A stretch of 64,000 nucleotides of DNA, from positions 62,001 through 126,000 of the forward strand of contig NZ_JAGGQW010000041.1 of NCBI RefSeq assembly GCF_018613065.1, in the 5' to 3' direction. Made by a program: the position numbers and the translations under genes. This document shows, piece by piece, positions 34,169 to 42,834 of the stretch; position 1 is the first letter of the stretch, and each line of letters starts with the position of its first letter. Origin of the DNA: Bacillus sp. ISL-7. GTDB taxonomy: Bacteria; Bacillota; Bacilli; Bacillales_B; DSM-18226. Below the pieces are notes generated by a model. The model did not search any database and had not been told where the DNA came from. It worked only from the letters and a program-made list of their open reading frames with translations.

Positions 34169-35569
34169 ATGAGGTTTAAAAAGAAATCACTGGAACATTG
34201 TACGGATGAAGGGGAAAAAGAAGTAATTTCTCTAGTAAAATCCATTGATAGTAATATTCAAATATTTACTCAAATATTTAATAAAGATGAAACGCTAAGG
34301 GTAAGAAGGTTTCAAAATAAGTATTTAAAAGAAGCAAAATGTTGTCTAATCTATTTTGATGGAATGGTCAATACTGAAATTTTAAACGAAAATATCATTC
34401 AGCCAATCATGGAAAATAATTTAAAAGATGAACTCTCTCCAAATAATCTATTGGAAGAATTTGCGAATAAAATCATCTTCTCCAAGCAAGTTAAAAGTGC
34501 AAATTTGGTTAGTAGTATTGTTAGTTCTATAATCTACGGAGATACTCTTTTCTTATTAGAGGGGTACGATACTGCGCTTCTAATTGATACTAAAGGATGG
34601 GCAACAAGGTCGATTACAGAACCAGATTCTGACAAGGTTGTTCGAGGGCCACGAGAGGGTTTTACAGAGTCGATCATGGTAAACCTTAGTTTAATCCGAA
34701 GAAAAATAAATAGTCCAGACTTAAAGTTTAAATTTAAGGAAATTGGAGAAAGGACACATACAAAGGCGTGTATTTGTTATATTGAAGGATTGGCTTTAAA
34801 TGAGATCTTGGAAGAATTGGAAAAACGTATAGATGAAATAAAAATTGATGCAATTCTTGATTCAGGCTATGTTCAGGAACTGATTGATGAAGCTCGATTC
34901 TCACCATTTGAGACAGTAGGATATAGCGAAAGACCAGATGTTGTTGCATCTAAATTACTAGAAGGAAGGGTCGCACTTGTAGTGGATGGGAGTCCATTTG
35001 TATTGACTGTTCCATACTTAATGATTGAAGGATATCAATCAAATGAAGACTACTATAGCAATTATATTTTTGCGAGCTTCAATAGATTATTAAGATCTAC
35101 TGGGGTATTTGTTGCAATGGGCTTATCAGCAATTTACTTAGCAATAACTTGTTACCATCAAGAAATGCTGCCAACCCCTTTGCTCATTAGCATAGCTGAA
35201 TCACGTCGGGGTGTGCCTTTTCCAACCGTCATTACATTGATTGGTATGCTTCTAGTATTTGATGTTATCCGAGAAGCAGGTTCCAGGATGCCAACCAATA
35301 TTGGTCAAGCGATAAATATTGTTGGGTCATTGGTTTTAGGACAAGCTGTTGTTGAAGCAAAGCTCGTAAGTGCGCCTGTTGTCATTGTTGCTGCTTTGTC
35401 AGGAATGATGAGCCTGCTAAGCCCCACTACCATGGGGATGGTCATTATGGTGCGATTCTTTTTATTAGTACTTGCGGCTGTTATTGGTATTTACGGCTAT
35501 ATTTTCGGGATGATCGTAGTTATCCTGCATCTAATGAATTTGCGTTCATTCGGTGTCCTTTCATGTTAG
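34169..35569 (+). CDS. Spore germinant receptor A subunit (GerA family), C-terminus frameshifted
   Basis: A-subunit of a nutrient germinant receptor in the inner spore membrane. The N-terminal cytosolic domain (to about residue 290, with TRSITEPDSDKVVRGPREGF and ERPDVVASKLLEGRVALVVD) and membrane domain (MEMLPTPLLISIAESRRGVP-like segment, PTNIGQAINIVGSLVLGQAV) are typical. The frame stops after LRSFGVLSC at 466 residues. One base away the expected tail continues: PFMLGTTSLKNHNGQDIWIR, then APWWSITLRPKIIAARN, stop at 35706, five bases before gerC. So a base is missing near 35556 and about 49 residues are lost. ATG 34169 follows GGATGGTG. Confidence 0.9.
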   Translation: MRFKKKSLEHCTDEGEKEVISLVKSIDSNIQIFTQIFNKDETLRVRRFQNKYLKEAKCCLIYFDGMVNTEILNENIIQPIMENNLKDELSPNNLLEEFANKIIFSKQVKSANLVSSIVSSIIYGDTLFLLEGYDTALLIDTKGWATRSITEPDSDKVVRGPREGFTESIMVNLSLIRRKINSPDLKFKFKEIGERTHTKACICYIEGLALNEILEELEKRIDEIKIDAILDSGYVQELIDEARFSPFETVGYSERPDVVASKLLEGRVALVVDGSPFVLTVPYLMIEGYQSNEDYYSNYIFASFNRLLRSTGVFVAMGLSAIYLAITCYHQEMLPTPLLISIAESRRGVPFPTVITLIGMLLVFDVIREAGSRMPTNIGQAINIVGSLVLGQAVVEAKLVSAPVVIVAALSGMMSLLSPTTMGMVIMVRFFLLVLAAVIGIYGYIFGMIVVILHLMNLRSFGVLSC

Positions 35570-35710
35570 GTACTACTTCCTTGAAAAATCATAATGGTCA
35601 AGATATATGGATTCGTGCGCCGTGGTGGTCTATAACATTACGGCCTAAAATAATCGCTGCGCGAAACCTAGTAAGACAGACACGAAAGAAAAAAAAGGGT
35701 AATTAACAGA

Positions 35711-36859
35711 ATGAAAATACGAAAATTGTTATGGATGAAGTTTATCACTTTTCTATGTCTAATATTAATTACAGGCTGTTGGAATTATCGTGAAATCGAT
35801 AAACTTGCAATTGTTGCAGGAGTTGCTATTGACAAAGACAAAAATGGTCAATACCTTATTACTGCTGAAATTGTACAAATAAATAGCGGCATGGAGGCAC
35901 AGTCAACTCAAATCACAATGCAGGGAAAAACAATTTTTGATGCCGTTCGTAACGAAATCTCTTTATCAGGGAGCAAATTGTATTGGAGTCACACAAAGGC
36001 GGTCATTATCAGTAAAGATATCGCGGAAGAAGGGATTCTAAGAATAGTTGATTGGTTTAATTGGGACTCTGAAACAAGGGCAGATCTTAATCTTTTGGTG
36101 TCTAGAGAGAAAACAGCGAGGGAGGTTCTCGTGGGTCAAGGGGTAACTGAGAACATAAAATCTTTTGAAATAGATGAAATGCTCAAAAATGAAAAATCAT
36201 TAAGCAAGGCTCCGGTTACAGAAATATGGAAGTTTATTAACGATTTAGAAGCACCAGGAATCGTTGCGGTGTTACCTACAATAAAATTTAAAAAATCTAA
36301 CCAACAAAAGTTACCACAATTAATGGGAACAGCTATGTTTAAGAAAGATAAACTCATTGGCTTTTTAAATCCCGATCTGACAAAGGATATGCTGTTTGTT
36401 AAAGATGAGGTGAAAGGAGGGCTGATTGTCGTAGGAGGAAAAGAAAAAGCTATAAAAACTCCGCTTTCATTAGAAATTTTTAAAAATGAAACAAAGGTGG
36501 AACCAGTGTTTCAAAATCAAGATATTACATTCAATATCAAAATCAAAACTAGGGTTGCATTGGATGAATTTGAAGGCAGGGAAAATTATACAGATGAGGA
36601 GGTATTAAAAAAACTGGAAAGCAATGTTGAAAAAGAATTGAAAAGGAAAGTGGAGAATTGTATTAAGACAGTGCAATCAGAATATGGGGTTGATATTTTT
36701 GGATTTGGCGCCAAAATAAGGGAGGAAAACCCACGAAAATGGAATGAAATTGCAATCAACTGGGAAAATAAGTTTAAAGACGTAAAAGTCCATGTCACAA
36801 CCAGCGTGCACATAAAAGGTAGTGGAATGCTAGCAGATCCATTAGAAATGGGAGATTAA
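35711..36859 (+). CDS. Spore germinant receptor C subunit (Ger(x)C lipoprotein)
   Basis: Lipoprotein C subunit of the germinant receptor, 382 residues. The signal peptide ends in the lipobox LILITGCWN, and the family motif WNYREIDKLAIVAGVAIDKD follows at once. Three-domain Ger(x)C architecture is supported by SHTKAVIISKDIA and the late NWENKFKDVKVHVTTSVHIKG. It starts 5 bp after the restored gerA stop. Probable diacylglyceryl modification anchors it outside the inner spore membrane, next to the A and B subunits. Expected under sigma-G control in the forespore; no promoter is assigned. Confidence 0.94.
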   Translation: MKIRKLLWMKFITFLCLILITGCWNYREIDKLAIVAGVAIDKDKNGQYLITAEIVQINSGMEAQSTQITMQGKTIFDAVRNEISLSGSKLYWSHTKAVIISKDIAEEGILRIVDWFNWDSETRADLNLLVSREKTAREVLVGQGVTENIKSFEIDEMLKNEKSLSKAPVTEIWKFINDLEAPGIVAVLPTIKFKKSNQQKLPQLMGTAMFKKDKLIGFLNPDLTKDMLFVKDEVKGGLIVVGGKEKAIKTPLSLEIFKNETKVEPVFQNQDITFNIKIKTRVALDEFEGRENYTDEEVLKKLESNVEKELKRKVENCIKTVQSEYGVDIFGFGAKIREENPRKWNEIAINWENKFKDVKVHVTTSVHIKGSGMLADPLEMGD

Positions 36860-36860
36860 C

Positions 36861-37070
36861 ATGATTGTTCTGGCAATAATCGTATATCTTTTACTGGTTA
36901 TATATGAATTTATTCCATTATATAAACAAAATCATTGGCGAGACTTTTGGGTTAATTCTGTATTAGGGCTATTCTCCTTTACTATTGCAATCATTCTTAG
37001 TTTAGGAATGAAACCGCCAAGCCCAGCAGGACCAATAAAGGAATTTATATTTTCGATTATTGGAAAGTAG
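36861..37070 (+). CDS. Small two-helix germination-operon protein (D-subunit-like)
   Basis: A 69-residue membrane protein with two hydrophobic helices (IVLAIIVYLLLVIYEFIPLY and SVLGLFSFTIAIILSLGM) and a Pro-rich linker. It starts 1 bp after the gerC stop and ends 7 bp before gerB, so it belongs to the operon. Small two-helix D subunits that modulate receptor function are known in Bacillus germinant-receptor operons; size, topology and position fit that group. No sequence motif proves it. Confidence 0.8.
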   Translation: MIVLAIIVYLLLVIYEFIPLYKQNHWRDFWVNSVLGLFSFTIAIILSLGMKPPSPAGPIKEFIFSIIGK

Positions 37071-37077
37071 GTCTATA

Positions 37078-38178
37078 ATGCGGAAGGAACAAATCACTGA
37101 TAAAGAAGCAATATGTCTATTAATCATTTTTTATATTGGTAGCTCGCTTCTCCTCGGTGTAGGTGGAGAAGCAAAAAATGACGCCTGGATAAGCGGGATA
37201 GTTGGGGTAATACTTGCACTGCCGATGATACTTGTTTATGCAAGGTTGTTATCCCTATTTCCTGAAAAAAGTTTGTTTGATATGTTTGATTTGGTTTTTG
37301 GGAAAGTAATTGGAAAAATTTTTACGGTTGTTTATATTTGGTATTCCTTTCACCTTGGAGCACTAGTTATTCGGAATTTCGGAACATTCATCAATACTGT
37401 CGCCATGCCTGAAACACCATTGTTTGTCCCGTTATTATGTTTAGGAATCGTTGGTATCCTTACTGTCAGATCGGGACTTGAAGTGATGGGAAGAATGAGT
37501 GCCTACCTTCTTCCACTCCTACTATTTATCATGTTTTCCGTTCAATTAATGGCAATTCCTCAATTGCACTTAAATTATATGAAACCCATACTCGGAAACG
37601 GTTTTCTACCAGTCCTAAAAGGTGGGTTTAATACTTTTTCCTTCCCATTTGCCGAATCAGTAATTTTAATCGGTGTTTTTGACGGATTAAAAAATAAAAA
37701 ATCACCTTATAAGGTTTATTTGAAAGGAACTGCCTTTGCAGGATTATTTATAGTCATTATCACTTTAAGGAATACTCTTATTTTGGGAGGACTTAATTCG
37801 AAAGTTTACTTCCCTGCCCATGTTGCAGTCAGTAGAATTAGTATTGGTGCTTTTTTGCAAAGAATTGAACTGGCTGTGGCAGTCGTCTTTATTTTAGGTG
37901 TATTTATTAAGTGCAGTATATGTTTGTTAACTGCATCCAAAGGAATATCTAAATTATTCAATTTATCTGATTATCGTTCTATCGTGATTCAACTAGGACT
38001 TTTAATGGTCTACTTTTCGTTTGCGATTTACGATCGGATCTTTGAAATGAGAGAATGGGCATTTAATGTTTATTCCTACTACGCCTTTCCATTTCAGGTC
38101 ATTTTTCCATTGATATGGCTAATAACAGCAGAAATTAAAGTAAGAATGAATAAAAAAGAAATCTCTAAATCCATGTAA
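37078..38178 (+). CDS. Spore germinant receptor B subunit (GerAB/APC family)
   Basis: B subunit of the receptor, an APC-superfamily membrane protein of 366 residues with about ten helices that forms the amino-acid or sugar binding pocket. N-terminal EQITDKEAICLLIIFYIGSS and LLLGVGGEAKNDAWISGIVG fit the family, as does the conserved FNTFSFPFAESVILIGVF in the middle. ATG 37078 has AAAGTAGG upstream and follows the D-like gene directly. Gene order A-C-D-B differs from the classic A-B-C but is seen in other Bacillus receptors. Ligand unknown. Confidence 0.92.
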   Translation: MRKEQITDKEAICLLIIFYIGSSLLLGVGGEAKNDAWISGIVGVILALPMILVYARLLSLFPEKSLFDMFDLVFGKVIGKIFTVVYIWYSFHLGALVIRNFGTFINTVAMPETPLFVPLLCLGIVGILTVRSGLEVMGRMSAYLLPLLLFIMFSVQLMAIPQLHLNYMKPILGNGFLPVLKGGFNTFSFPFAESVILIGVFDGLKNKKSPYKVYLKGTAFAGLFIVIITLRNTLILGGLNSKVYFPAHVAVSRISIGAFLQRIELAVAVVFILGVFIKCSICLLTASKGISKLFNLSDYRSIVIQLGLLMVYFSFAIYDRIFEMREWAFNVYSYYAFPFQVIFPLIWLITAEIKVRMNKKEISKSM

Positions 38179-38287
38179 CCAGGATTAACTCAATCACCTA
38201 TAAAAATTCTGCAATCTTCATAGGCGCATTGTATTCATCTAAGTTCCAATTAATTAATATGAAAAATGACTATAGGGGTAGAGAAAA

Positions 38288-38580
38288 GTGAACTATTATC
38301 CATATGAAGAAGATTCCCTCCTATTACTCTTTAAAGATCATGACGAGGAACGCCTCCAGCACCACCCATCGACATTTTATCACAGGGTCTTGGTGAAGCG
38401 AAATATACCAATGAAGAAATTGCTGAAGCACACAAGCATATCGGTGTAAACGATGACCATTTTAACTCGATGATCAATCACTTTATTAGTACGCTTGATG
38501 AACATGGAATTAAAGAAGATCATAAAAGAAAAATAAATGATGTACTTAATGGCTACAAAAAGAATGTATTAGGGTACTGA
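38288..38580 (+). pseudogene. Decayed group 1 truncated hemoglobin
   Basis: From GTG 38288 one frame reads MNYYPYEEDSLLLLFKDHDE then ERLQHHPSTF; after a one-base shift at an ATTTTA run the next frame reads LSQGLGEAKYTNEEIAEAHK, HIGVNDDHFNSMINHF, ISTLDEHGIKEDHKRKIND and ends GYKKNVLGY. The pattern FKD..xER..xHxxxFLS, AEAHK.LGIxDxHF is that of trHbN/GlbN. About 25 residues between the start and FKD are also missing. It is non-functional as it stands. Confidence 0.75.
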
Positions 38581-38598
38581 TTCTTTATCAATATAAAA

Positions 38599-38627
38599 AT
38601 GGTGTCCTTAGTGGGGACACCATTTTT
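38599..38627. terminator. Terminator between two gene remnants
   Basis: ATGGTGTCC / GGACACCAT stem with T4 on + and an A run on the other flank, so usable both ways. Confidence 0.75.
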
Positions 38628-38877
38628 ATGCGATCGAATCTTGGACTTTTTGCGCCAATTCATTGTACTTATCAAAGAGTAGCGACCCTTTTTTATAAAT
38701 AGAAGGTTCGAAATTCTCTTGAGATGGAGCAAAGATGGGGAGTTGGGCAATTAAATCTGTCCCTAATTTTGAATCTAATTGCTCCGACCCTCCTCTTCCT
38801 AATATAAAGTAATTCTCGTCATGGTCAGCCGGCTGAAAGAAAGCCAGCCAGCCAGTCGAAACATCGCTGGCGATTGC
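38626..38877 (-). pseudogene. C-terminal remnant of an Mrp/ApbC-type ATPase
   Basis: Eighty-three codons on the minus strand read WLAFFQPADHDENYFILGRG, GSEQLDSKLGTDLIAQLPIF, then a helix ending KVQDSIA. The pattern (Y/F)FxxPxxxExYxIFGxGGxExLAxxLGxxLLxxxPI is the end of Mrp-family Fe-S carrier ATPases. The P-loop and the whole first two thirds are absent; an in-frame TAA lies just upstream. Confidence 0.65.
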
Positions 38878-39060
38878 TTAAAAGGGATCCCCTGGAGCAG
38901 AAATCAACAGGCAGTATAGCAGAGCTTAATTCTTGAAAATATGATGAGAAGTCCTTTCGATAATAAATATGGTTTTTGTGGTTCCCGTGAGATGGCTGAA
39001 AATGTATACTTTAAAATAGATGAAATTTATTTTGAGCCTAAAGAGAAAGCGGGACATACA

Positions 39061-40569
39061 ATGGAAGGAAAGTGGCTGATTGCTGATCGCGATTTAAACG
39101 AACGTGAGGGATTAAAATGGTTATTGAAAACCTCTTCCATCCCTGTAACTAACATATTATTAGCTTCTAATTATCAGGAATTTGTGGTTGGATTTGAACA
39201 GGAGAAGCCTGATGTTGTCTTAATGGAGCTTGATATGATCACCAAGGAGAGCTGGTCAACCTTCCGAGAACTGATGCAAATCTATGACCCAGTTTTACTG
39301 TTAACTACTGCTGAAGGAACCTTTGAAAAAGCTCGCCTTGCCATTGACATGCAAGCGTTAGATTTAATGATCAAACCTTTTTCGGCAACCAAGGTAAAAG
39401 CTGCCTTCCAAAAAGCATCACGAAAACTTGGAACAAAAATTCAGGCAGACGGATTCCTCAGTCCCAATACATATAAAGAAATATCTTATGAAGCATTATT
39501 TATTTCTCAAACATCTATTTCAGAAAATTATTATATAGCGGCTTTTCAAACGGAAAGTATCCGAACAATAAGTACATTGCATTCTTTTTTAGCAGAATAT
39601 CCTTTCAAGGATGTCCACGGTATTTTTGCCTTGGATGATATGGTAGTGGTTTTGTTTAAGGAAAGGGGTCTTCAGTTAACAGAGCAGTGCCAAAAAGCGA
39701 TGAGAAAGTGGGAAGAGGAATTTTCTGAACCGCTTGCGATCGTAGTTCATAAAGAAAATTCATCATCAATAACACTGAATCAAAAATACCAGCAAACCCG
39801 TAAAATGCTGGAGTTCACCTATTATAAAGGATATCGACAAGTAGCGGAATTTGAACATTCACCAGAATGGGTACATATGGACCCTTTTTTAGCACCTCCT
39901 GAACAGAGAGCATGGGTCGACATGTTGACAAACGTGGATTTAGAAAAAATAAAGAAGTGGCTCTATGACGAATTTTTACAATTACAAGATCCTTATCCTG
40001 AACCAGGATTGGTCAGAATCAGGCTGACAAGTATTCTCGCCCAGGTAAGAAGATATATGAAAACTTATAACTTAAACGAGAACCAGAGCTATGAACAGGA
40101 GTACCGCTATATTTTCAATTCGATTTTGTACGATAGGGTTCTTTACCGTACTGTTCAAAATCTCATCTTATTTATTCAAAAATTGTTTATAGGTGCAGAG
40201 AATAGCACCAGAAATAAACAAGATCCGATTGAACGTGGCATATCCTATATGGAGACTCATTTTTCCAATAGTTCGCTCAGGCTCGAAGATGTGGCTCTGT
40301 ATGTTGACCGAAATCCTTCCTATTTCAGCCATATGATGAACACTAAAACCGGTTCAAGCTTTACAGAAGTCTTGACGGCAATAAGAATGAAGGAAGCAAA
40401 ACGGTTATTGATTGAAACGAACAAATCGATTAAAGAAATTTCAATCCTTGCAGGCTATCAAAATTCTAATTATTTTAGCCGTATGTTTAAGGAAATAGTA
40501 GGTACTTCACCAAGAGAATTTCGCATGAATAAAGTGAAAATGTTTAAAAGCGAGAGGGAGACTGACTAA
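39061..40569 (+). CDS. AraC-type response regulator with Glu at the phospho-acceptor site
   Basis: A 502-residue regulator: N-terminal receiver (LIADRDLNEREGLKWLL at about 6-22; PDVVLMELDMI at about 51-61; IKPFS near 105), a central region without a clear motif, and a C-terminal AraC HTH pair (LRLEDVALYVDRNPSYFSHM and IKEISILAGYQNSNYFSRMF) from about residue 395. By alignment with DxVLLDxxMP the phospho-acceptor Asp is Glu56, with Asp58 two residues later. Glu mimics aspartyl phosphate, so it may be permanently active. The start is uncertain: the frame is open to 38941 but no good ribosome site exists at either ATG. No kinase gene is adjacent. Confidence 0.85.
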   Translation: MEGKWLIADRDLNEREGLKWLLKTSSIPVTNILLASNYQEFVVGFEQEKPDVVLMELDMITKESWSTFRELMQIYDPVLLLTTAEGTFEKARLAIDMQALDLMIKPFSATKVKAAFQKASRKLGTKIQADGFLSPNTYKEISYEALFISQTSISENYYIAAFQTESIRTISTLHSFLAEYPFKDVHGIFALDDMVVVLFKERGLQLTEQCQKAMRKWEEEFSEPLAIVVHKENSSSITLNQKYQQTRKMLEFTYYKGYRQVAEFEHSPEWVHMDPFLAPPEQRAWVDMLTNVDLEKIKKWLYDEFLQLQDPYPEPGLVRIRLTSILAQVRRYMKTYNLNENQSYEQEYRYIFNSILYDRVLYRTVQNLILFIQKLFIGAENSTRNKQDPIERGISYMETHFSNSSLRLEDVALYVDRNPSYFSHMMNTKTGSSFTEVLTAIRMKEAKRLLIETNKSIKEISILAGYQNSNYFSRMFKEIVGTSPREFRMNKVKMFKSERETD

Positions 40570-40604
40570 TTTTTGTTAATTTATGTTGGGAGATGAGGGA
40601 AAAA

Positions 40605-40883
40605 ATGAAGACAGTAATCATTATCTTGGTTTTATTTTTCCTGTTCATTTCATTACTTCAACTTTATATTAATAGAAAATGGCAGTTGGTTTACACGGCG
40701 TTTGGACATGATCAATATTTTATGATTATTGCTAAGTTAAATGCTGCAGGTGTTAAATATAAAATCAAAACTCCTGTGAATTTTCACAATGACGCTGGGT
40801 TTAAGGATCAAACACAATATGATATTTTTGTAAAAAAAGATGAAGAATACAGGGCACATGCTGCCCTCCAAAATAAATATTAA
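40605..40883 (+). CDS. Small membrane-anchored protein, 92 residues
   Basis: One N-terminal membrane helix (VIIILVLFFLFISLLQLYI) followed by a small cytosolic or external domain of about 65 residues (FMIIAKLNAAGVKYKIKTPV, QTQYDIFVKKDEEYRAHAAL). The pattern resembles DUF2007-type domains that follow a membrane helix (inference). ATG 40605 has GATGAGGG upstream. It follows the AraC-type regulator by 35 bp and probably shares its transcript. A terminator follows. Confidence 0.75.
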   Translation: MKTVIIILVLFFLFISLLQLYINRKWQLVYTAFGHDQYFMIIAKLNAAGVKYKIKTPVNFHNDAGFKDQTQYDIFVKKDEEYRAHAALQNKY

Positions 40884-40917
40884 AACTTTGTTTGTGTTCC
40901 TTAAAATAATGCCAGTA

Positions 40918-40956
40918 GTTGACCCATCAGGAAAGTGATAGGGTCATTTTTTATGC
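40918..40956 (+). terminator. Terminator after the small membrane protein
   Basis: GACCCATCA / TGATAGGGTC stem with a T6 tail. Confidence 0.8.
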
Positions 40957-40989
40957 AATTGAACCTAAAAATAATAACTAATTTATAAA

Positions 40990-41070
40990 AATATTATAGT
41001 TAATAGGACGAACTATCTAAAAAAAATCTAGTTCAACCTATAAACATTAGCTATTATCTAATGTTCCAAT
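40990..41070 (+). promoter_or_regulatory. Leader with two hairpins before hutU
   Basis: Two inverted repeats: GAACTA / TAGTTC (41010-41034) and AACATTAG / CTAATGTT (41043-41065). Just before them TAG-TTAA-TAG (40997-41006) has the UAG-N4-UAG spacing recognised by HutP in B. subtilis. Neither hairpin has a T tail. Regulation of hutUIG from here is a guess. Confidence 0.35.
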
Positions 41071-41139
41071 CGTATTTTTCAGAAGATTTTATTTTTATAA
41101 TAAAAATATAAGAAAAAAAGAAAAAGGGAGTGGAATCGT

Positions 41140-42813
41140 ATGGAAACAAACACTGCGAAATCAAGAGTTATTAAAAATTATAAAGGAACTGAATTACATG
41201 CAAAGGGCTGGATTCAGGAGGCGGCGCTGCGCATGCTGATGAACAATCTCGATCAAGAGGTTGCCGAAAGACCCGAGGATTTAGTCGTTTATGGTGGAAT
41301 TGGCAAGGCAGCCCGGAACTGGGAGTCTTATGAGACAATCGTGAAAACGCTGCTAGAATTGGAGAATGACGAAACCTTAATGATTCAATCCGGTAAGCCA
41401 GTGGCTGTTTGGAAATCTCATAAGGATGCACCACGCGTGTTACTCGCTAACTCAAATCTGGTTCCAGCTTGGGCGAATTGGGAGCATTTCCACGAGTTAG
41501 ATAAAAAGGGCTTGATGATGTATGGGCAAATGACAGCTGGAAGCTGGATTTATATCGGCAGCCAAGGAATTGTGCAAGGAACGTATGAAACGTTTGCCGA
41601 GCTTGCCCGTCAGGAATTCGGAGGAACATTAAAACACACCATCACTCTAACAGCAGGACTTGGCGGAATGGGTGGCGCTCAGCCTTTATCCGTAACAATG
41701 AACGATGGTGTATGTATCGCAATCGATGTGGATGAGACAAGAATCGACCGCCGCATTGAAACCGCTTACCTTGATATTAAAACAAATGACCTTGAGGAAG
41801 CATTAAAAATGGCTCAAGAAGCTAAGGTCTCAGGTAAAGCATTATCAATTGGTTTATTAGGTAATGCAGCAGAAATTTTACCTATCATGATTGAAAAAGG
41901 CTTTAATCCAGATGTATTAACGGATCAAACTTCTGCACACGACCCGCTAAATGGCTATGTTCCAGTTGGTTTTACATTAGAAGAAGCGGCTGCATTGCGA
42001 AAAGAAGATCCAACTAAGTATGTAGAACTTTCAAAGCAAAGCATGGCTGTCCATGTGAAGGCAATGCTGACGATGCAACAAAAGGGTGCGGTAACGTTTG
42101 ACTACGGTAACAACATTCGTCAAGTAGCGAAGGATGAAGGTGTAGAAAACGCATTTGATTTCCCAGGCTTCGTTCCAGCCTACATCCGTCCATTATTCTG
42201 CGAAGGAAAAGGTCCATTCCGCTGGGCAGCACTTTCAGGAGATCCTGAGGATATTCGCAAAATTGATGATGCCTTGCTTCGCGAGTTCAAAGATGATGAA
42301 CATCTATGCAAATGGGTAAAAATGGCACAGGAAAAAATTAGCTTCCAAGGTCTTCCTGCGCGGATTTGCTGGCTTGGATATGGTGATCGTGCTCGCTTTG
42401 GTAAAGTTATCAATAATATGGTTGCTTCCGGAGAAGTATCGGCACCAATCGTTATTGGACGTGACCACTTAGATGCAGGTTCTGTAGCATCGCCAAATCG
42501 TGAAACAGAAGCCATGAGAGACGGCAGTGATGCAGTTTCCGACTGGCCGATTTTAAATGCGATGATTAATGCTGTTGGCGGCGCGAGCTGGGTTTCCTTA
42601 CACCATGGCGGCGGGGTTGGCATGGGTTACTCTCAACATTCCGGTATGGTAATTGTTGCAGATGGTACAAAGGATGCGGAAGTGCGTCTTGAGCGGGTAT
42701 TAACCACGGATCCTGGCATGGGTGTGGTTCGTCATGCGGATGCAGGCTATGAGCTTGCTATTAAAACAGCAAAAGAGAAGGGCATCAAAATGCCAATGCT
42801 TAAGCAAGACTAA
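41140..42813 (+). CDS. hutU: Urocanate hydratase
   Basis: Second step of histidine degradation, converting urocanate to imidazolonepropionate with a tightly bound NAD+. The 557-residue length is normal. Family motifs are visible: [15 protein letters not shown], the NAD-binding [25 protein letters not shown], and the active-site Cys/His region in [17 protein letters not shown]; near the end [19 protein letters not shown]. It starts at ATG after AAAAAGGGAG. It is first of hutU-hutI-hutG. hutH (histidase) is absent beside it, so urocanate must come from elsewhere or hutH lies at another locus. Confidence 0.97.
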   Translation: METNTAKSRVIKNYKGTELHAKGWIQEAALRMLMNNLDQEVAERPEDLVVYGGIGKAARNWESYETIVKTLLELENDETLMIQSGKPVAVWKSHKDAPRVLLANSNLVPAWANWEHFHELDKKGLMMYGQMTAGSWIYIGSQGIVQGTYETFAELARQEFGGTLKHTITLTAGLGGMGGAQPLSVTMNDGVCIAIDVDETRIDRRIETAYLDIKTNDLEEALKMAQEAKVSGKALSIGLLGNAAEILPIMIEKGFNPDVLTDQTSAHDPLNGYVPVGFTLEEAAALRKEDPTKYVELSKQSMAVHVKAMLTMQQKGAVTFDYGNNIRQVAKDEGVENAFDFPGFVPAYIRPLFCEGKGPFRWAALSGDPEDIRKIDDALLREFKDDEHLCKWVKMAQEKISFQGLPARICWLGYGDRARFGKVINNMVASGEVSAPIVIGRDHLDAGSVASPNRETEAMRDGSDAVSDWPILNAMINAVGGASWVSLHHGGGVGMGYSQHSGMVIVADGTKDAEVRLERVLTTDPGMGVVRHADAGYELAIKTAKEKGIKMPMLKQD

Positions 42814-42834
42814 GACTGAGAGGATGGTAGATTA

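Noticed and set aside
33994..34179. 61-residue membrane-like protein before gerA
   Set aside because: No ribosome site; it overlaps the amino-acid-permease remnant on the other strand and the gerA start.
42180..42623. 147-residue antisense frame in hutU
   Set aside because: HutU is highly conserved here, so the antisense frame is a by-product of its codon use.
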